NCBI RefSeq assembly: GCF_003672135.1
Contig: NC_039518.1
Coordinates: 7,132,136 to 7,196,135 of the forward strand
Direction of reading: 5' to 3'
From: Ooceraea biroi
Taxonomy: Eukaryota > Arthropoda > Insecta > Hymenoptera > Formicidae
DNA length: 64,000 bases
The position numbers and the translations under genes are program-made. The notes under the pieces were generated by a model. The model saw nothing but the letters and a program-made list of their open reading frames with translations. It did not search any database and was not told the DNA's origin. How positions within the stretch are numbered: position 1 is the stretch's first letter; every line of letters starts with the position of its first letter. Of the stretch, positions 36,473 through 48,139 are shown piece after piece.

Positions 36473-36814
36473 AAGAGTATTACCGAAATAATGAGGAATG
36501 AATATGTACACAGATTTGAGCATTTGATGATGGAAAGAAAGATAAACTTTGTAATTTCTATTCAAGTTATTTAATAATCCCTCCTAACATAAAATGCAAT
36601 GTTATGTATAATATTAAATAAATTGATTGCTCAACTTGGTGAATTTTTACATAATATTAACATTTAATTATAACTCGGAAACTGTAAACGATAAAAAGTT
36701 TATTCATAAAGTGAAATAAAAATTACACTGCAAAAACAAAACGTGTACTAACAAGCTCAATTGAACGAACGAACTCGAGTATACATATGTTTATTACTTA
36801 CTTAATCTCTCTTC
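36473..36814 (+). other. NUP155 3' UTR and flank
   Basis: AT-rich. A candidate poly(A) signal AATAAA lies near 36617. No other gene is seen. Confidence 0.55.
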
Positions 36815-36871
36815 TTTTTTTTTTCCAACGCCATCTATTAAAAATCGGCACGAACTTTCCGGACGACCCAA
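36815..36871 (-). mobile_element. mariner family D terminal fragment
   Basis: The last 32 bases (ATCGGCACGAACTTTCCGGA... to ACCCAA) match the terminal repeat of the family D copy at the window start. Read inverted, the repeat is followed by AATAGATGGCGTTGG, which is not in the 3' end at 780-854, so this is probably a 5' end. It stops at the TA that begins the P-like arm. No transposase remains. Confidence 0.75.
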
Positions 36872-37100
36872 TACATACTACCAATTTAACTGAATATGCT
36901 ACGGAAGTTGTTACGTATATTGCTGGATTTATTGTTCGACATTTAACAAAACGAATTATGTGTGAACTATGTACAGATGCCTTGATCGACGATACAAAAT
37001 CAGGACAACTTATACATCTATCATACGCACGACTGTAGAAGTTTGATTTATTACTTCCTCTGGTTGTAATAGTGTAAGTCGCATTTAATATAGGTATATC
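36872..37100 (+). mobile_element. Inverted partial copy of the P-like transposase (left arm)
   Basis: The frame TNLTEYATEVVTYIAGFIVR to SYARL repeats, in the opposite orientation, part of the P-like transposase at 38.6-38.8 kb almost without change. It is followed by the mirror of the GAAGTAATAAATCAAACTTC stretch. With 38551-38778 it forms the arms of a long palindrome whose centre holds the hAT-like element. Confidence 0.85.
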
Positions 37101-37108
37101 ATCTAGAT

Positions 37109-38542
37109 CAGTGCTCGGAATTAGTTGCCCTTTTCGGGCCGATTTCAGAAGCGACGCCTATCATTCCCCCACTACCGCTCGACGCGCGGCGGCCGAGCCG
37201 CCGAACGCTGTGTCTCAGGGGCGCCACTATGTGAGATATACGCTGGAGCATTATCTCAGCGCCCTTTGGTCCAGTCATTAAAATTTTTCTAGCTAAATAG
37301 GTTTTACTTTCACAATGAAAAGTGAAGTACTAAATTTGCAATTATTAATGTAGTAGAGGAAAGTCCCCGATTATGAGATACCATATCGATTTTGCCGAAT
37401 GTAAGGAAATCTATAAGCAGAATTTTAAAATGTAATACGTTCTCTTGAAGAGAATATAATAAGCTTTAGTTTGGTGAAATGAAAAATCTAATTTAAATAT
37501 TATTTTTTCTGAAAATTAAAACAATTTGAAAAAAGAGCTTTACGCAAGATCGCGAAAGTGTGCTCCTAATATAAGATACCTTGAGAAATCGGTGTTAAAA
37601 GTGCAAAATACATCAGTATTGCAGGTAAAAAACTTTATTAGATATTTTTATAAAAATACTGCTGCCACAGCCTTCGCCAAATCTTCACGATTCCACTGTC
37701 AACGACGCTTCCTCGTTTCTCTAACCTCCATAGTCAGATTCTATAAAAATTAAATACACAAAAATTCGTATTAACTTTCCTTTAACCTTAACGTAGTATT
37801 TTCTTTCTTTGTATTACACTACATACTCTTCATATTCGAGCAATAATTATCTCATATTAAGAGTACCCTGAATATCTCATTATACGAGCCACGCGCCTAG
37901 CGGTTCCGCGATCATGAAATCTAACCTCTACAATTAAGCAATTCAACAAATCGCGGATTTTCCTGTTACTACGATTCTACTCTATCATTGCATACTGAAT
38001 TTATTGCCAACCATTTCTTTATTATGTAATAAACAAGGTTTAAAGACTTACCTCAAGTTCCTTTGACATGTTCACAATTTCACAAACCTTTTCTTGCAAA
38101 GGCTAAACGCAATAACGAACAATGAATTTTTCACTAAATACATTTTACACCAAGAGTAATAAGTTTATGGTGGAATTAACAGATGGTGCTCACTAGTTTA
38201 GCAGAAACTCCATTATCTCATATTAGGAGCATATCTCATAATAGGGGATTCTCCTCTATACACACACACAGTAATAATTTTACATTACACATTAATAATA
38301 AGTTAATAATTGCAAATTTAGTACTTCACTTTTCATTGTGAAAGTAAAACCTATTTAGCTAGAAAAATTTTAATGACTGGACCAAAGGGCGCTGAGATAA
38401 TGCTCCAGCGTATATCTCACATAGTGGCGCCCCTGAGACACAGCGTTCGGCGGCTCGGCCGCCGCGCGTCGAGCGGTAGTGGGGGAATGATAGGCGTCGC
38501 TTCTGAAATCGGCCCGAAAAGGGCAACTAATTCCGAGCACTG
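37109..38542. mobile_element. Non-autonomous hAT-like element with about 260-bp terminal repeats
   Basis: The ends read CAGTGCTCGGAATTAGTTGC and its inverse, flanked on both sides by the 8-base ATCTAGAT (37101-37108 and 38543-38550). Terminal repeats of about 260 bp look identical, which suggests a young element. An 8-bp duplication and CAGTG ends fit hAT elements. The interior (37380-38240) is AT-rich and has no transposase ORF. The duplicated 8-mer is itself a palindrome and the outer flanks are inverted copies, so the duplication is not fully independent evidence. Confidence 0.7.
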
Positions 38543-38550
38543 ATCTAGAT

Positions 38551-39440
38551 GATATACCTATATTAAATGCGACTTACACTATTACAACCAGAGGAAGTAA
38601 TAAATCAAACTTCTACAGTCGTGCGTATGATAGATGTATAAGTTGTCCTGATTTTGTATCGTCGATCAAGGCATCTGTACATAGTTCACACGTAATCCGT
38701 TTTGTTAAATGTCGAACAATAAATCCAGCAATATACGTAACAACTTCCGTAGCATATTCAGTTAAATTGGTAGTATGTAATAGAGCTACAGTATATGGAT
38801 GATCAAAATCAATTGCAACATTGTTTACATAATTTTCATTATTGATTCGATAATCATCTATCATACGCACAACTGTAGAAGTTTTATTTATTACTTCCTC
38901 TGGTTGTAATAGTGTAAGTCGCATTTAATATAGGTATATCATCTAGAGCTATACAATTTCCCGTTGTTGCACCCTTAATTTCTGTTCCGAGCAATAACCT
39001 TTTGAAAGCAGCTTTGAATTGTCCAACGGTAGGATTATTATTCTGTCGTCCAAAAGCTCGAATGCATCCAAAACATATCTCCAGATGATCTTGACTAATT
39101 TGATATAACGGTACATATGGTAGAATTTGTTCCTTATCGCATATATCTTGATATAACATTTTCAAACTTTCGATATTAATTAAAAAGCCAAGGACTCCCG
39201 TTTTACGATTAGAACGTACTACTAATTGCCCATTTTCAAATTTTAAGTTTAACAAATATTCTGTGCATTCCTCCAGTTTACATAAAACTGATTCGTAATT
39301 ATCTGGATTTATTGGACGTTTATAAACCTTTTGTCGTAAATTTCTAGAATTAAAAATATCAAATAAGTCGTTCATCATCCGCAGGAATTCCTCCGTTGCT
39401 TCAGATTGTGCAAACTTATCGATATTACCAACTAAACAAA
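38551..39440 (-). pseudogene. P-element/THAP9-like transposase remnant
   Basis: Two overlapping minus-strand frames form one damaged transposase. 39378-38884 contains MMNDLFDIFNSRNLRQKVY, IPLYQISQDHLE-like (VPLYQISQDHLEICFG) and NNNPTVGQFKAAFKRLL, typical of the C-terminal half of P-element and THAP9 transposases. 38924-38613 continues one frame over with EVINKTSTVVR, EVVTYIAGFIVRHL and CELCTDALI, so there is a frameshift near 38900-38925. In-frame sequence reaches upstream to about 39440 (FAQSEATEEFLRM). The THAP DNA-binding domain is not seen. After SYARL the sequence turns back on itself as an inverted repeat. Confidence 0.8.
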
Positions 39441-39464
39441 CAGATGATATAGTTCATTGTCGAT

Positions 39465-39852
39465 AGGTGACACCACTAGTAGCCCGTAAAGACATGGCCG
39501 ACGATCAAATCCCCCTCCCCGCCATGCTTCATACCCCGCACCGATAGTAGACCCTAATGCTCCCTCCGTTAACTCCGTGCTCTTTCCCCGATTATTAGCA
39601 TCGAGGGCCGATATACGGAAATCAGTCTCCTTATTTGGTCCAGTTGATGTTTCAAATGCTTCAACCGCATCCTTTCCCTCTTTTCATCTGAAAGAAGAAG
39701 AAGGATAGCAAGTAAGGATAGCAGCGTTTGAAACGTCAACTTGACCACAGTTTTTCTGCAATCATCGATATAAAAAGAATTCCTTTTGAATTTATATTCC
39801 TCCTTGCTATTCCAAATTTCGCAAAATTCAAATTGCTTTCAAATCGCAGCGA
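39465..39852. other. Unassigned spacer
   Basis: Mixed-composition sequence between the P-like remnant and the TTAA element. No ORF with a recognisable motif, RNA gene or repeat is seen. Confidence 0.4.
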
Positions 39853-39856
39853 CTTA

Positions 39857-41071
39857 AGGGGGTATTCTAGTGTAAAAGCGGAATTTGTATGCTATTTTGG
39901 TGAATTTTTTTGGAAAAAAGTATAAGGTTTTTTGAGGCAGGGTTTTCCCTGCTTATTCATACATATTTGGTGTATATTTCCAAATTTTTGTAGTAGACAA
40001 TAACTATAAATAAGCGCTGCACATGATATTAAATAAGAACATGAAAAAAAAAAGTTGGTCCATGGTTCCCATGATTTCAGCTGTTCTGCTCATCTGAAAC
40101 AAAAAAACCAAAGAGATTCTTAATTAGTATGAGTGTGGCTATAGCAGGTACCAGAATGAAAAAAAATGTTGAAAATTTAAAACATGACTTCATTGAGAAA
40201 ATTAAGTTTCGATTTGTGCCATTCATTTTTTTCACCATTGAAGGGCTGTAGAAATTCCAAAAAACAATATTTCGACTTGATTGTGGTAGGGGCTATAGCC
40301 ACACATATACTGAAGATGTGTGCAAAAGCCTGAGTCAATTGATTAACTGGTTTTTGAGATATCCTGGGAACCAATTTGAAAAACGTGGTTTCGAGAAAAA
40401 CACGTTTAAAGTTTTTCATACTGATTACATAGAGATAATGTTACTTACGATCAATCGGCTAGTCCAGGGCCATACAGGGGACATTCCTCTTGTTCGTAGA
40501 AGTCCTGCAGAGCCGATCTCTCTTCCCTGCGATTCATTCTCTGATCTCGAGAGAAGTTAGTGGAGCGCCGCTCCGAGCGGGTGATACGAGCTTCGTTCCG
40601 GGAGTTTGCGTGCATCACCGCTTGCTGACCAATACTAACTCCCATCACGTTCATAAGTTTGAAAATTGGCATAAATCCTTTATTGAAAATTATAACTGCC
40701 AAGAATGTTGCTATTTCAACAACTTTCACGCCAGCATGGAGATGTTTTGGAGCGAAAGTCCAAATCAATGAATTTAGAGATTCGTTGTACTATATAACCT
40801 GTACTATACAAAGGCTCCAATTCAAATGTACGACCTTCAAAGAATAACGATCTTCCGACCCTACCTAAAATACTAAACAATGCTCTGTTGTGTGCCGCGC
40901 GGTCCAACCGCCGAGCGCGCGCCAGAGGTTATTTTCTATTGGGTGCTATTACTTTGTTAATTTTGCGAATCGGGCTAAATCTTCTCGCAGACATATTTTC
41001 CATACCATATACTTGCAAAATATGCCAAAAAAAAATTCGATTTTTCTGACATGCTACACTAGAATACCCCC
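39857..41071. mobile_element. TTAA-flanked non-autonomous element
   Basis: The ends GGGGGTATTCTAGTGTA and TACACTAGAATACCCCC lie between TTAA on both sides (39853-39856 and 41072-41075). TTAA duplications are made by piggyBac and Kolobok elements. The start GGGGG is not the usual piggyBac CCC, so the superfamily is open. Overlapping frames on both strands at 40451-40771 show no transposase motif. Confidence 0.7.
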
Positions 41072-41075
41072 TTAA

Positions 41076-41525
41076 TTAGCTATTCCACCACCAGGCGTCG
41101 CCGCGCGGACGCATCTGTCGACGCTACCGAGCTCCGGAGGGGACCAACAGATGGCAGCGTTCCGAAAATTTTTCTCGCCGCCCGTAAAACGAAATTGAGC
41201 GAAAAACTGCCAGCGTCAGCTTGGTCGCGGGCGATGTCGCGGGCGCAGTGACGTTTGAGCGGGATCGCGCGGCAATTGCACACGGAGGATCATCGGTCGA
41301 CCTGAAAGAAAGAAAAAAAAAAAAAAAGGCACAGTCCGCGATCGCGTGACTCACTTCCGCTCTCTGCTACGTCACCGTGTGGAGGAGGCGAGGAACCGTT
41401 CCCTTCGCAAGAGCTACGCAAGCGACAGGAGCAAGTATTCCACCTGCAGTGGGTGTGTGATTCTGCGTGCGTCGCTTTGTGCCTGGCATCGCTGCTGCGT
41501 GTCACCCGGAACAGCCGACCCGACG
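41076..41525 (+). promoter_or_regulatory. Mlc-c promoter and 5' UTR
   Basis: GC- and CpG-rich sequence directly before the Mlc-c start codon, with a poly(A) run at 41309-41326. The leader ends GACCCGACG before the ATG. I could not fix a transcription start. Confidence 0.5.
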
Positions 41526-44500
41526 ATGGTGAGTAGTACACGCGGGGAAGGCGTGCAGGAGGCACGCACGTAGTAGCCCAGCCTCTCTCGACGAGCATGC
41601 GTCTAAAACGAATCGCTGCGTTGTGTGTGTTCGCAGGCGTCTTACTCCGAGGATCAGCTGGCCGGTAAGTGAAGGCGACTTTGCGTGTGCAGCCGTGATC
41701 GAGAGAGAGAGAGAGAGAGAGAAAGAGAGATGGGTGAGGGGGCCCGATGGTCCACGAGATTCCGCGCCGCACCGCGCTGCCGCTCTACCCCCCGGGCTTT
41801 AATTCAGGTCAAGAGTATCCTCGCCTTTTTAGACGCACCCCCGGTGCGCGCGCGCGCGCGCCTGTCGGGACTGCCTTTTATGGTGCGGTATTTGAAAGCG
41901 GGCCGCCGCCGTCAGCGATTTAATCGCGCTCGAGCCTTACCGATTATTCCCGTTTCGCTTTATTCGCGAGTATACGAGTCGACGATCGAGACGTAGTGGA
42001 TCCACGATTAGGGAGAGGCTCGTGGCATCTCTCGGTGTTATCGCGCTTTGCGGCTGCCAAGTGAGCTTTATCTCTCAGTAAGAGTGCAGGATGTATGGCT
42101 ACAGCTATCAGGAGCTGGCTAATAGGATGATGTCATCCATGGAGGGTAAAACGATCCTGTCATTGGTTCCGAGTGCTGATGAATTATCATACACAGCGCG
42201 TTCAATTGGAATTTAATGTAGTGTGCTGCAAACGAGTGGCGAGAGATAACAAAAGTGAAATTCCTTGTTCTATTGGGTTGGCCAAAAAGTAATTGCGTTT
42301 TTTTTATATAAATAAAAGGCGAATTTTTCATAGGAAACAAAAACTTTATTAAACAATATATTGTCCATTTTGTTTGATTATCTTTTGCCATTTTTCAGGC
42401 AACTTCATGATTCCGCGCTCACAAAAGTTCTTATCTTTTTCAGCAAAAAACAATTCCAACAACGATTTGATATCCTCATCAGCAGTCAAGGTTTTACCAT
42501 TCAAGGCGTTTTGCAAAGAACGAAACGAATGGTAATCTGATGGTGCCAGGTCTGGCGAATATGGTGGATGTGGTAACACATCCCATCCAAGCTGCAACAA
42601 TTTTTCACGAGTGACCAAACTTGTACGTGGTCTAGCGTTATCATGGTGAAACACAACACCTTTGCGATTCACCAATTCTCGACGTTTCTGTTTGATGGTA
42701 TCATTCAATTTATCCAGTTGACGACAGTATACGTCTGAATTAATGGTTTGATTCCTTGCAAGCGGCACAAAATACACAGTCCCACCAGACTGACAGCATA
42801 ATCTTTCTTTGGTGAATATCTGCTTTTCAAGTGCTTTCAGCAGGTTCATCACGATCTTTTTCGTTTGACGTTGTTGTAGACGATCCATTTTTCGTCGCCT
42901 GTTATCATACGTTTCAAAATGGATCATTTTCCTCACGTTTCAAAAGAGAATCGCAGATGTCAATACGCTCAGTGAGATGAATTTCTTTGAGCTCATGTGG
43001 TACCCAAATATCGAGCTTACTAATGTATCCAAGTCGTTTTAAATGGTTTTCAACACTCGATTTCGATATGTTAAGATTCTCAGCAATCTCTCGTGTCGTT
43101 AAACGCCGATTGGAATCGATCAGTGCCTTTATTTTGTCATCATCAATTTCGATTGGCCTTCCTGAGCGTGGTGCATCTTTCACATTAAAATCTCCAGATC
43201 GAAATTTAGTAACCCAATTTTGACACTGCCGCAGTTTTAAAGCATCTTCGCCATATATTGGGTTGGCCAAAAAGTAATTGCGTTTTTTTTTATATAAATA
43301 AAAGGCGAATTTTTCATGGGAAGCAAAAACTTTATTAAACAATATATTGTCCATTTTGTTTGATTATCTTTTGCCTTTTTTCAGGCAACTTCATGATTCC
43401 GCGCTCAAAAAAGTTCTTATCTTTTTCAGCAAAAAACAATTCCAACAACGATTTGATATCCTCATCAGCAGTCAAGGTTTTACCATTCAAGGCGTTTTGC
43501 AAAGAACGAAACGAATGGTAATCTGATGGTGCCAGGTCTGGCGAATATGGTGGATGTGGTAACACATCCCATCCAAGCTGCAACAATTTTTCACGAGTGA
43601 CCAAACTTGTACGTGGTCTAGCGTTATGGTGAAACACAACACCTTTGCGATTCACCAATTCTCGACGTTTCTGTTTGATGGTATCATTCAATTTATCCAG
43701 TTGACGACAGTATACGTCTGAATTAATGGTTTGATTCCTTGCAAGCGGCTCAAAATACACAGTCCCACCAGACTGACAGCATAATCTTTCTTTGGTGAAT
43801 ATCTGCTTTTCAAGTGCTTTCAGCAGGTTCATCACGATCTTTTTCGTTTGACGTTGTTGTAGACGATCCACTTTTCGTCGCCTGTTATCATACGTTTCAA
43901 GAATGGATCATTTTCCTCACGTTTGAAAAGAGAATCGCAGATGTCAATACGCTCAGTGAGATGAATTTCTTTGAGCTCATGTGGTACCCAAATATCGAGC
44001 TTACTAATGTATCCAAGTCGTTTTAAATGGTTTTCAACACTCGATTTCGATATGTTAAGATTCTCAGCAATCTCTCGTGTCGTTAAACGCCGATTGGAAT
44101 CGATCGGTGCCTTTATTTTGTCATCATCAATTTCGATTGGCCTTCCTGAGCGTGGTGCATCTTTCACATTAAAATCTCCAGATCGAAATTTAATAAACCA
44201 ATTTTGACACTGCCGCAGTTTTAAAGCATCTTCGCCATATACATCACATAACTTGTTATGAGCTTGCACAGCGTTTTTCCCTTTTCGGAAGTAATAAAAC
44301 AAAATATGAGGAAAATGTTCTTTTTGATTTTCCATTTTGAAATCGACGGCAAACAAACAATTGTTAACGAAATCGTGTACTTTCTTTTTCTAAAACAAGC
44401 TTGAACTGTGAGTTGTTAACCTACATAATGAATTTGCGGTTTAGAATGAAGTTAGTTATATTTCAAGACATGTATGTCCATCTATTGGAAAAAAACGCAA

Positions 44501-45150
44501 TTACTTTTTGGCCAACCCAATATTTTGTACATTCCATGTCATTCTACCAGCTAATTCTCTCTCTTTCCTTCAAACTTTAGTGTATCAAACATTTTCCACA
44601 ATTCTCCTGTTTTCATCTATAAAATGCATTAAGAGATCATAAGTGGACTTGTATCGCTGAATTCAGAATTCCAGGAGGCCTTTCAGTTATTCGACAGCCG
44701 TGGCGACGGCAAGATCCACGTGTCGCAGATCGGTGACGCGTTACGCGCCCTCGGGCAAAACCCAACCGAGTCGGACGTGAAGAAGTTCACCCACCAGCAC
44801 AAGCCGGACGAGCGGATCAGCTTCGAGGTGTTCCTGCCGATCTACCAGGCCATCAGCAAGTCCCGCACCTCCGACACGGCGGACGACTTCATCGAGGGCC
44901 TGCGTCACTTCGACAAGGACGGAAACGGCTTCATATCCTCCGCGGAGCTGCGACACCTCCTGACGACGCTTGGTACGTGCCCGCGGGTATGCTTTCCCTG
45001 CTATAAAGGAAAACGAGATTCTTATCGTATCGCGTCGTTGCAGGTGAGAAGCTCAGTGACGAGGAAGTGGAAACCTTATTAGCGGGTCATGAGGACTCGC
45101 AGGGTAATATCAATTACGAGGATTTTGTTCGTCAGGTGATGTGCGGTTAA
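41526..45150 (+). CDS. Mlc-c: Non-muscle/essential myosin light chain Mlc-c, complete
   Basis: EF-hand essential light chain that binds the neck of non-muscle myosin II and other myosins. Exons: 41526-41528 (only the ATG), 41637-41664, 44667-44972 and 45044-45150, all GT-AG. Length is 147 residues, the same as I recall for the fly protein. The start is MASYSEDQLAEFQEAFQLFD. Conserved parts follow: RALGQNPTESDVKK, ERISFEVFLPIYQAISK, DTADDFIEGLRHFDKDGNGF and SSAELRHLLTTLGEKLSDEE. The end is NINYEDFVRQVMCG. The DKDGNGFISSAEL loop keeps calcium-type residues, while the first EF-hand (DSRGDGKIHVSQI) is degenerate, as usual in this family. The third exon is strongly GC-rich at third positions. Intron 2 (3 kb) holds the A3 mariner composite in antisense. 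Confidence 0.96.
41701..41730. repeat. (GA)n microsatellite
   Basis: A 30-base GA run with one interruption at the 5' end of Mlc-c intron 2. Confidence 0.9.
42273..44520 (-). mobile_element. mariner family A composite A3 (same fusion as A2)
   Basis: On the minus strand a full A copy (44520-43258) is followed by the truncated second copy (43255-42273), joined at the same TATATGGCGAAG junction as in A2. The outer ends are A terminal repeats, flanked by TA (42271 and 44521). Both units have the same two 11-bp deletions as A2, plus private changes (a 3-bp loss in HHDNAR in the full unit, near 43627). It lies in Mlc-c intron 2, opposite to the gene. Confidence 0.92.
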
Positions 45151-46198
45151 ATAGCCATTTAATCGTGTATAAAAGCGTATTATTATTATTATTGTCGTTT
45201 ACTTTGCCAATATCCGTCGAGTCTGTTGAGAGCGTTTTTACTTTCCAAGTATACCATATCAGCATGTGTACCTATCTGCGGCGATTTATCTCGAGAGAAT
45301 CTTAACGCGTACACTCTCTATTTTGTTATTACGTACTTATGGGAAGGTGGTTAACCCTTTTTATATAAGAGTCTAAATTAGTTGAGAGACGATGGTAGGT
45401 AATGAACAATCTAGCGCATTGTGCCTTGACGTATACTCCGATTAATGAGCATTTAGTGATATTGATAGTAAGACACACACCCGTTGTGCGACCCTTAGCG
45501 AGACGATCTGAATACCGCGGACATTCCAAATTCTTGTAAGATAGGGCGTAAACGAGGAAAAGAAAACGAGCTGGAGGATATTCAGGCTTCGAGGGGGGCA
45601 GGCCGCTTAAGCGTTTTTGACTCTCGCGCCGACGCTGGACCGCGTAATACTTTCTCCCCCTTTTCTCTCTATCGAGTTCAACGTACTCTGTCTCTGTGGT
45701 TAGAATGTGCGTTCGAGCATCTTCCATTTCCCATTACGTGTCCTAGTAAAAAAAAGTATGCGAAGAGTACTCACTTTATTTATTTATGCATGAGCGTATT
45801 TATGTCTCTGAAATGCGCAAAGAAAAGAAAGGTATTGTACATTGCAATGAATAAAACAATTGCTCCAGAAATCTCTGCCGTGGATCGTGTAATTGATTGT
45901 ACTTTACGGGCGAGGTACGGCGACTCCGAGAGGTTTCATTTATTACAGCTGATCGTCAGCTGAGCGTCGCATCGCGCGTGCCTTTGCCGCTACTCCGAGC
46001 ACTCCAGTCCTACATCGGTAATTGTCCATTAAATTCAGAAACGGCAATTTACGGGCGAAGTGCACGCGCGATGTTGACAACTAAAATTAAACCTAATCCG
46101 CTTCATTTTTAATTTTGAATATACAATTAACCTGGAATATACAATTAACAAAATATCATTGAACATTTTGGAAGAGGTAATTTAACATATTTTTTATA
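45151..46198 (+). other. Mlc-c 3' UTR and intergenic flank
   Basis: A candidate poly(A) signal AATAAA lies near 45850, which would give a 3' UTR of about 700 bases. A frame at 45727-45329 on the minus strand shows no motif and is not called. The rest is AT-rich up to the M2 element. Confidence 0.55.
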
Positions 46199-46844
46199 TA
46201 TTAGGGGTGTGATTTAGTTTTGAGGGTTTTGCAACAGATGGCTGTAGTGTCAGTTTGTTCCAATAGCTGTTTCCGATAACTGTTGTTTCTTACAGTCTTG
46301 ACATTATCCATGCCATTTAGTAGCATTATAGCAATAGATGCAATAACAGTCGTGTTTATATCATCGTAAAAATGCAACTTCCGAAACAGCATTTTCGACA
46401 TGCGTTGCTTTTGTTTTTTAATCAAAAGAAAACTGCGGCTGACGGTTATAGAATTCTTGTGGAAACTTATGGTGATTCTGCCCCATCAATTAAGACGTGT
46501 GAATACTGGTTTAGACGCTTTAAAAGTGGTGATACTGATGTGAAGGACAAAGAACGCTCGGGACAACCAAGAAAGCTTGAAAATGCAGATTTGCAAGCAT
46601 TATTGGACGAACATCCAACACGATCCACTTCAGAACTTGCCAGAGCATTAAATGTTGATCGTACAACAGTTACCAAACATTTACATGAAATGGGAAAAAT
46701 TCAGAAAGAAGGGAAATGGGTTCAACATCAATTATCGGAAAGTGCCATTACGAACCGGTTGAATATTTGCATTTCGTTGATCGCCAGGCAAAAAAAGAAA
46801 AGTCTTTTGTCTCGGATTGTTACTAGGGATGAAAAGTGGATCTA

Positions 46845-48132
46845 TTGGGTTGTTCGCGAAAGTTATTTCGTTTTTTCAAGGAAAAATGAAAGGCGGTTTT
46901 TTCATATTTAGAATACATTTTATTCAGTGATGTATTGGCCATTTTGTTCCACTACCTTTCGTCACCTTTCTGGCAACTTTAAGATTCCACGCTCATAGAA
47001 GTCCTTCTCCTTATTGACAAAAAATTGAAGCAAGTGATTTTAGACGCCTTCATTTGAATCGAAGTTTACATTGTTCAAAGAATTTTGTAGAGACTGGAAC
47101 AAATGGTAATCGGATGGTGCCAGATCAGGAGAGTATGGTGGGTGTGGTAGCGCATCCCATCCAAGCTGTAAAAGCTTCTGGCGAGTGACCAAACTTGTGT
47201 GTGGTCTGGCATTGTCGTGATGGAATACGACACCTTTCCTATTCGCCAATTCTGGTCGCTTCTGCTTGATGGCAGCATCCAATTCATCCAGCTGACGACA
47301 ATACACTTTCGAATCAATCGTCTGGTTGCTTGGTAGTAGCTCGAAAAATACGATTCCCTTCCAATCCCACCATACAGAAAGCATGATCTTCTTTTGATGA
47401 ATATCTGCCTTGGATGTCGATTGAGCAGGTTCATCTTGCCTGGACCATGATCGTTTTCGCTTAACATTGTTGTAAACAATCAATTTTTCATCTCCAGTTA
47501 TGATTCGCTTCAAAAATGGTTCTTTTCTTCACGTTTCAACGATGAATCGCAGATGGTAATGCGTCGAATCAAGTCAATTTCCTTTAAATTGTGTGGAACT
47601 CGAATATCGAGCTTTGAAACGAATCCAAGGCGTTTCAAATGATCGTAAACGGTCGAATTCGATAAATTTAACTTTTCAGCAATTTCGCGTGTTGCTATGC
47701 GACGGTTTGCATCCACCAGAGCCTTTATTTTCTCGTCATCAGCTTTAATTGGCCGACCTGAACGTGGCGCATCTTTCAAATCGAAATTTCCAGTACGAAA
47801 TTTCGAAAACCAATTCTAACACTGACGTTCACTCAATACATCTTCTCCGTACACGGCACACAATTTTTTTCTCGCTTGCACTGCATTTTTACCCTTTCGG
47901 TAGTAAAAAAGCAAATTATTACGAAAATGCTCACTTTGATTTTCCATGTTTGATGTGATGCCAAACAAAAATTACTTGACAGATCGCAACACAATAAGAT
48001 ACTAAATGACGTCTGAAATGTCAGTTGTCAAAATATAAAACGAATTTGCCGCTTAGAGTAAGGTTAAGTATCGAGAAACGCGACTAACGACATCTCTTTG
48101 TGAAAAACGAAATTACTTTCCGAACAACCCAA
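46845..48132 (-). mobile_element. mariner family B, copy B4, broken, nested in M2
   Basis: 1288-bp B copy with both ends, TA-flanked, at the identical insertion site as B3 in M1. The minus-strand transposase has a stop in RQCQNW (TGTTAG near 47818), a 1-bp loss after EPFLKR (near 47522) and a stop in EGVKNH (near 47040). It is a dead sister of B3. Confidence 0.93.
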
Positions 48133-48139
48133 TATTTTG

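Noticed and set aside
40451..40771. Overlapping ORFs on both strands in the TTAA element
   Set aside because: No transposase motif; two-strand openness suggests GC-biased chance frames.
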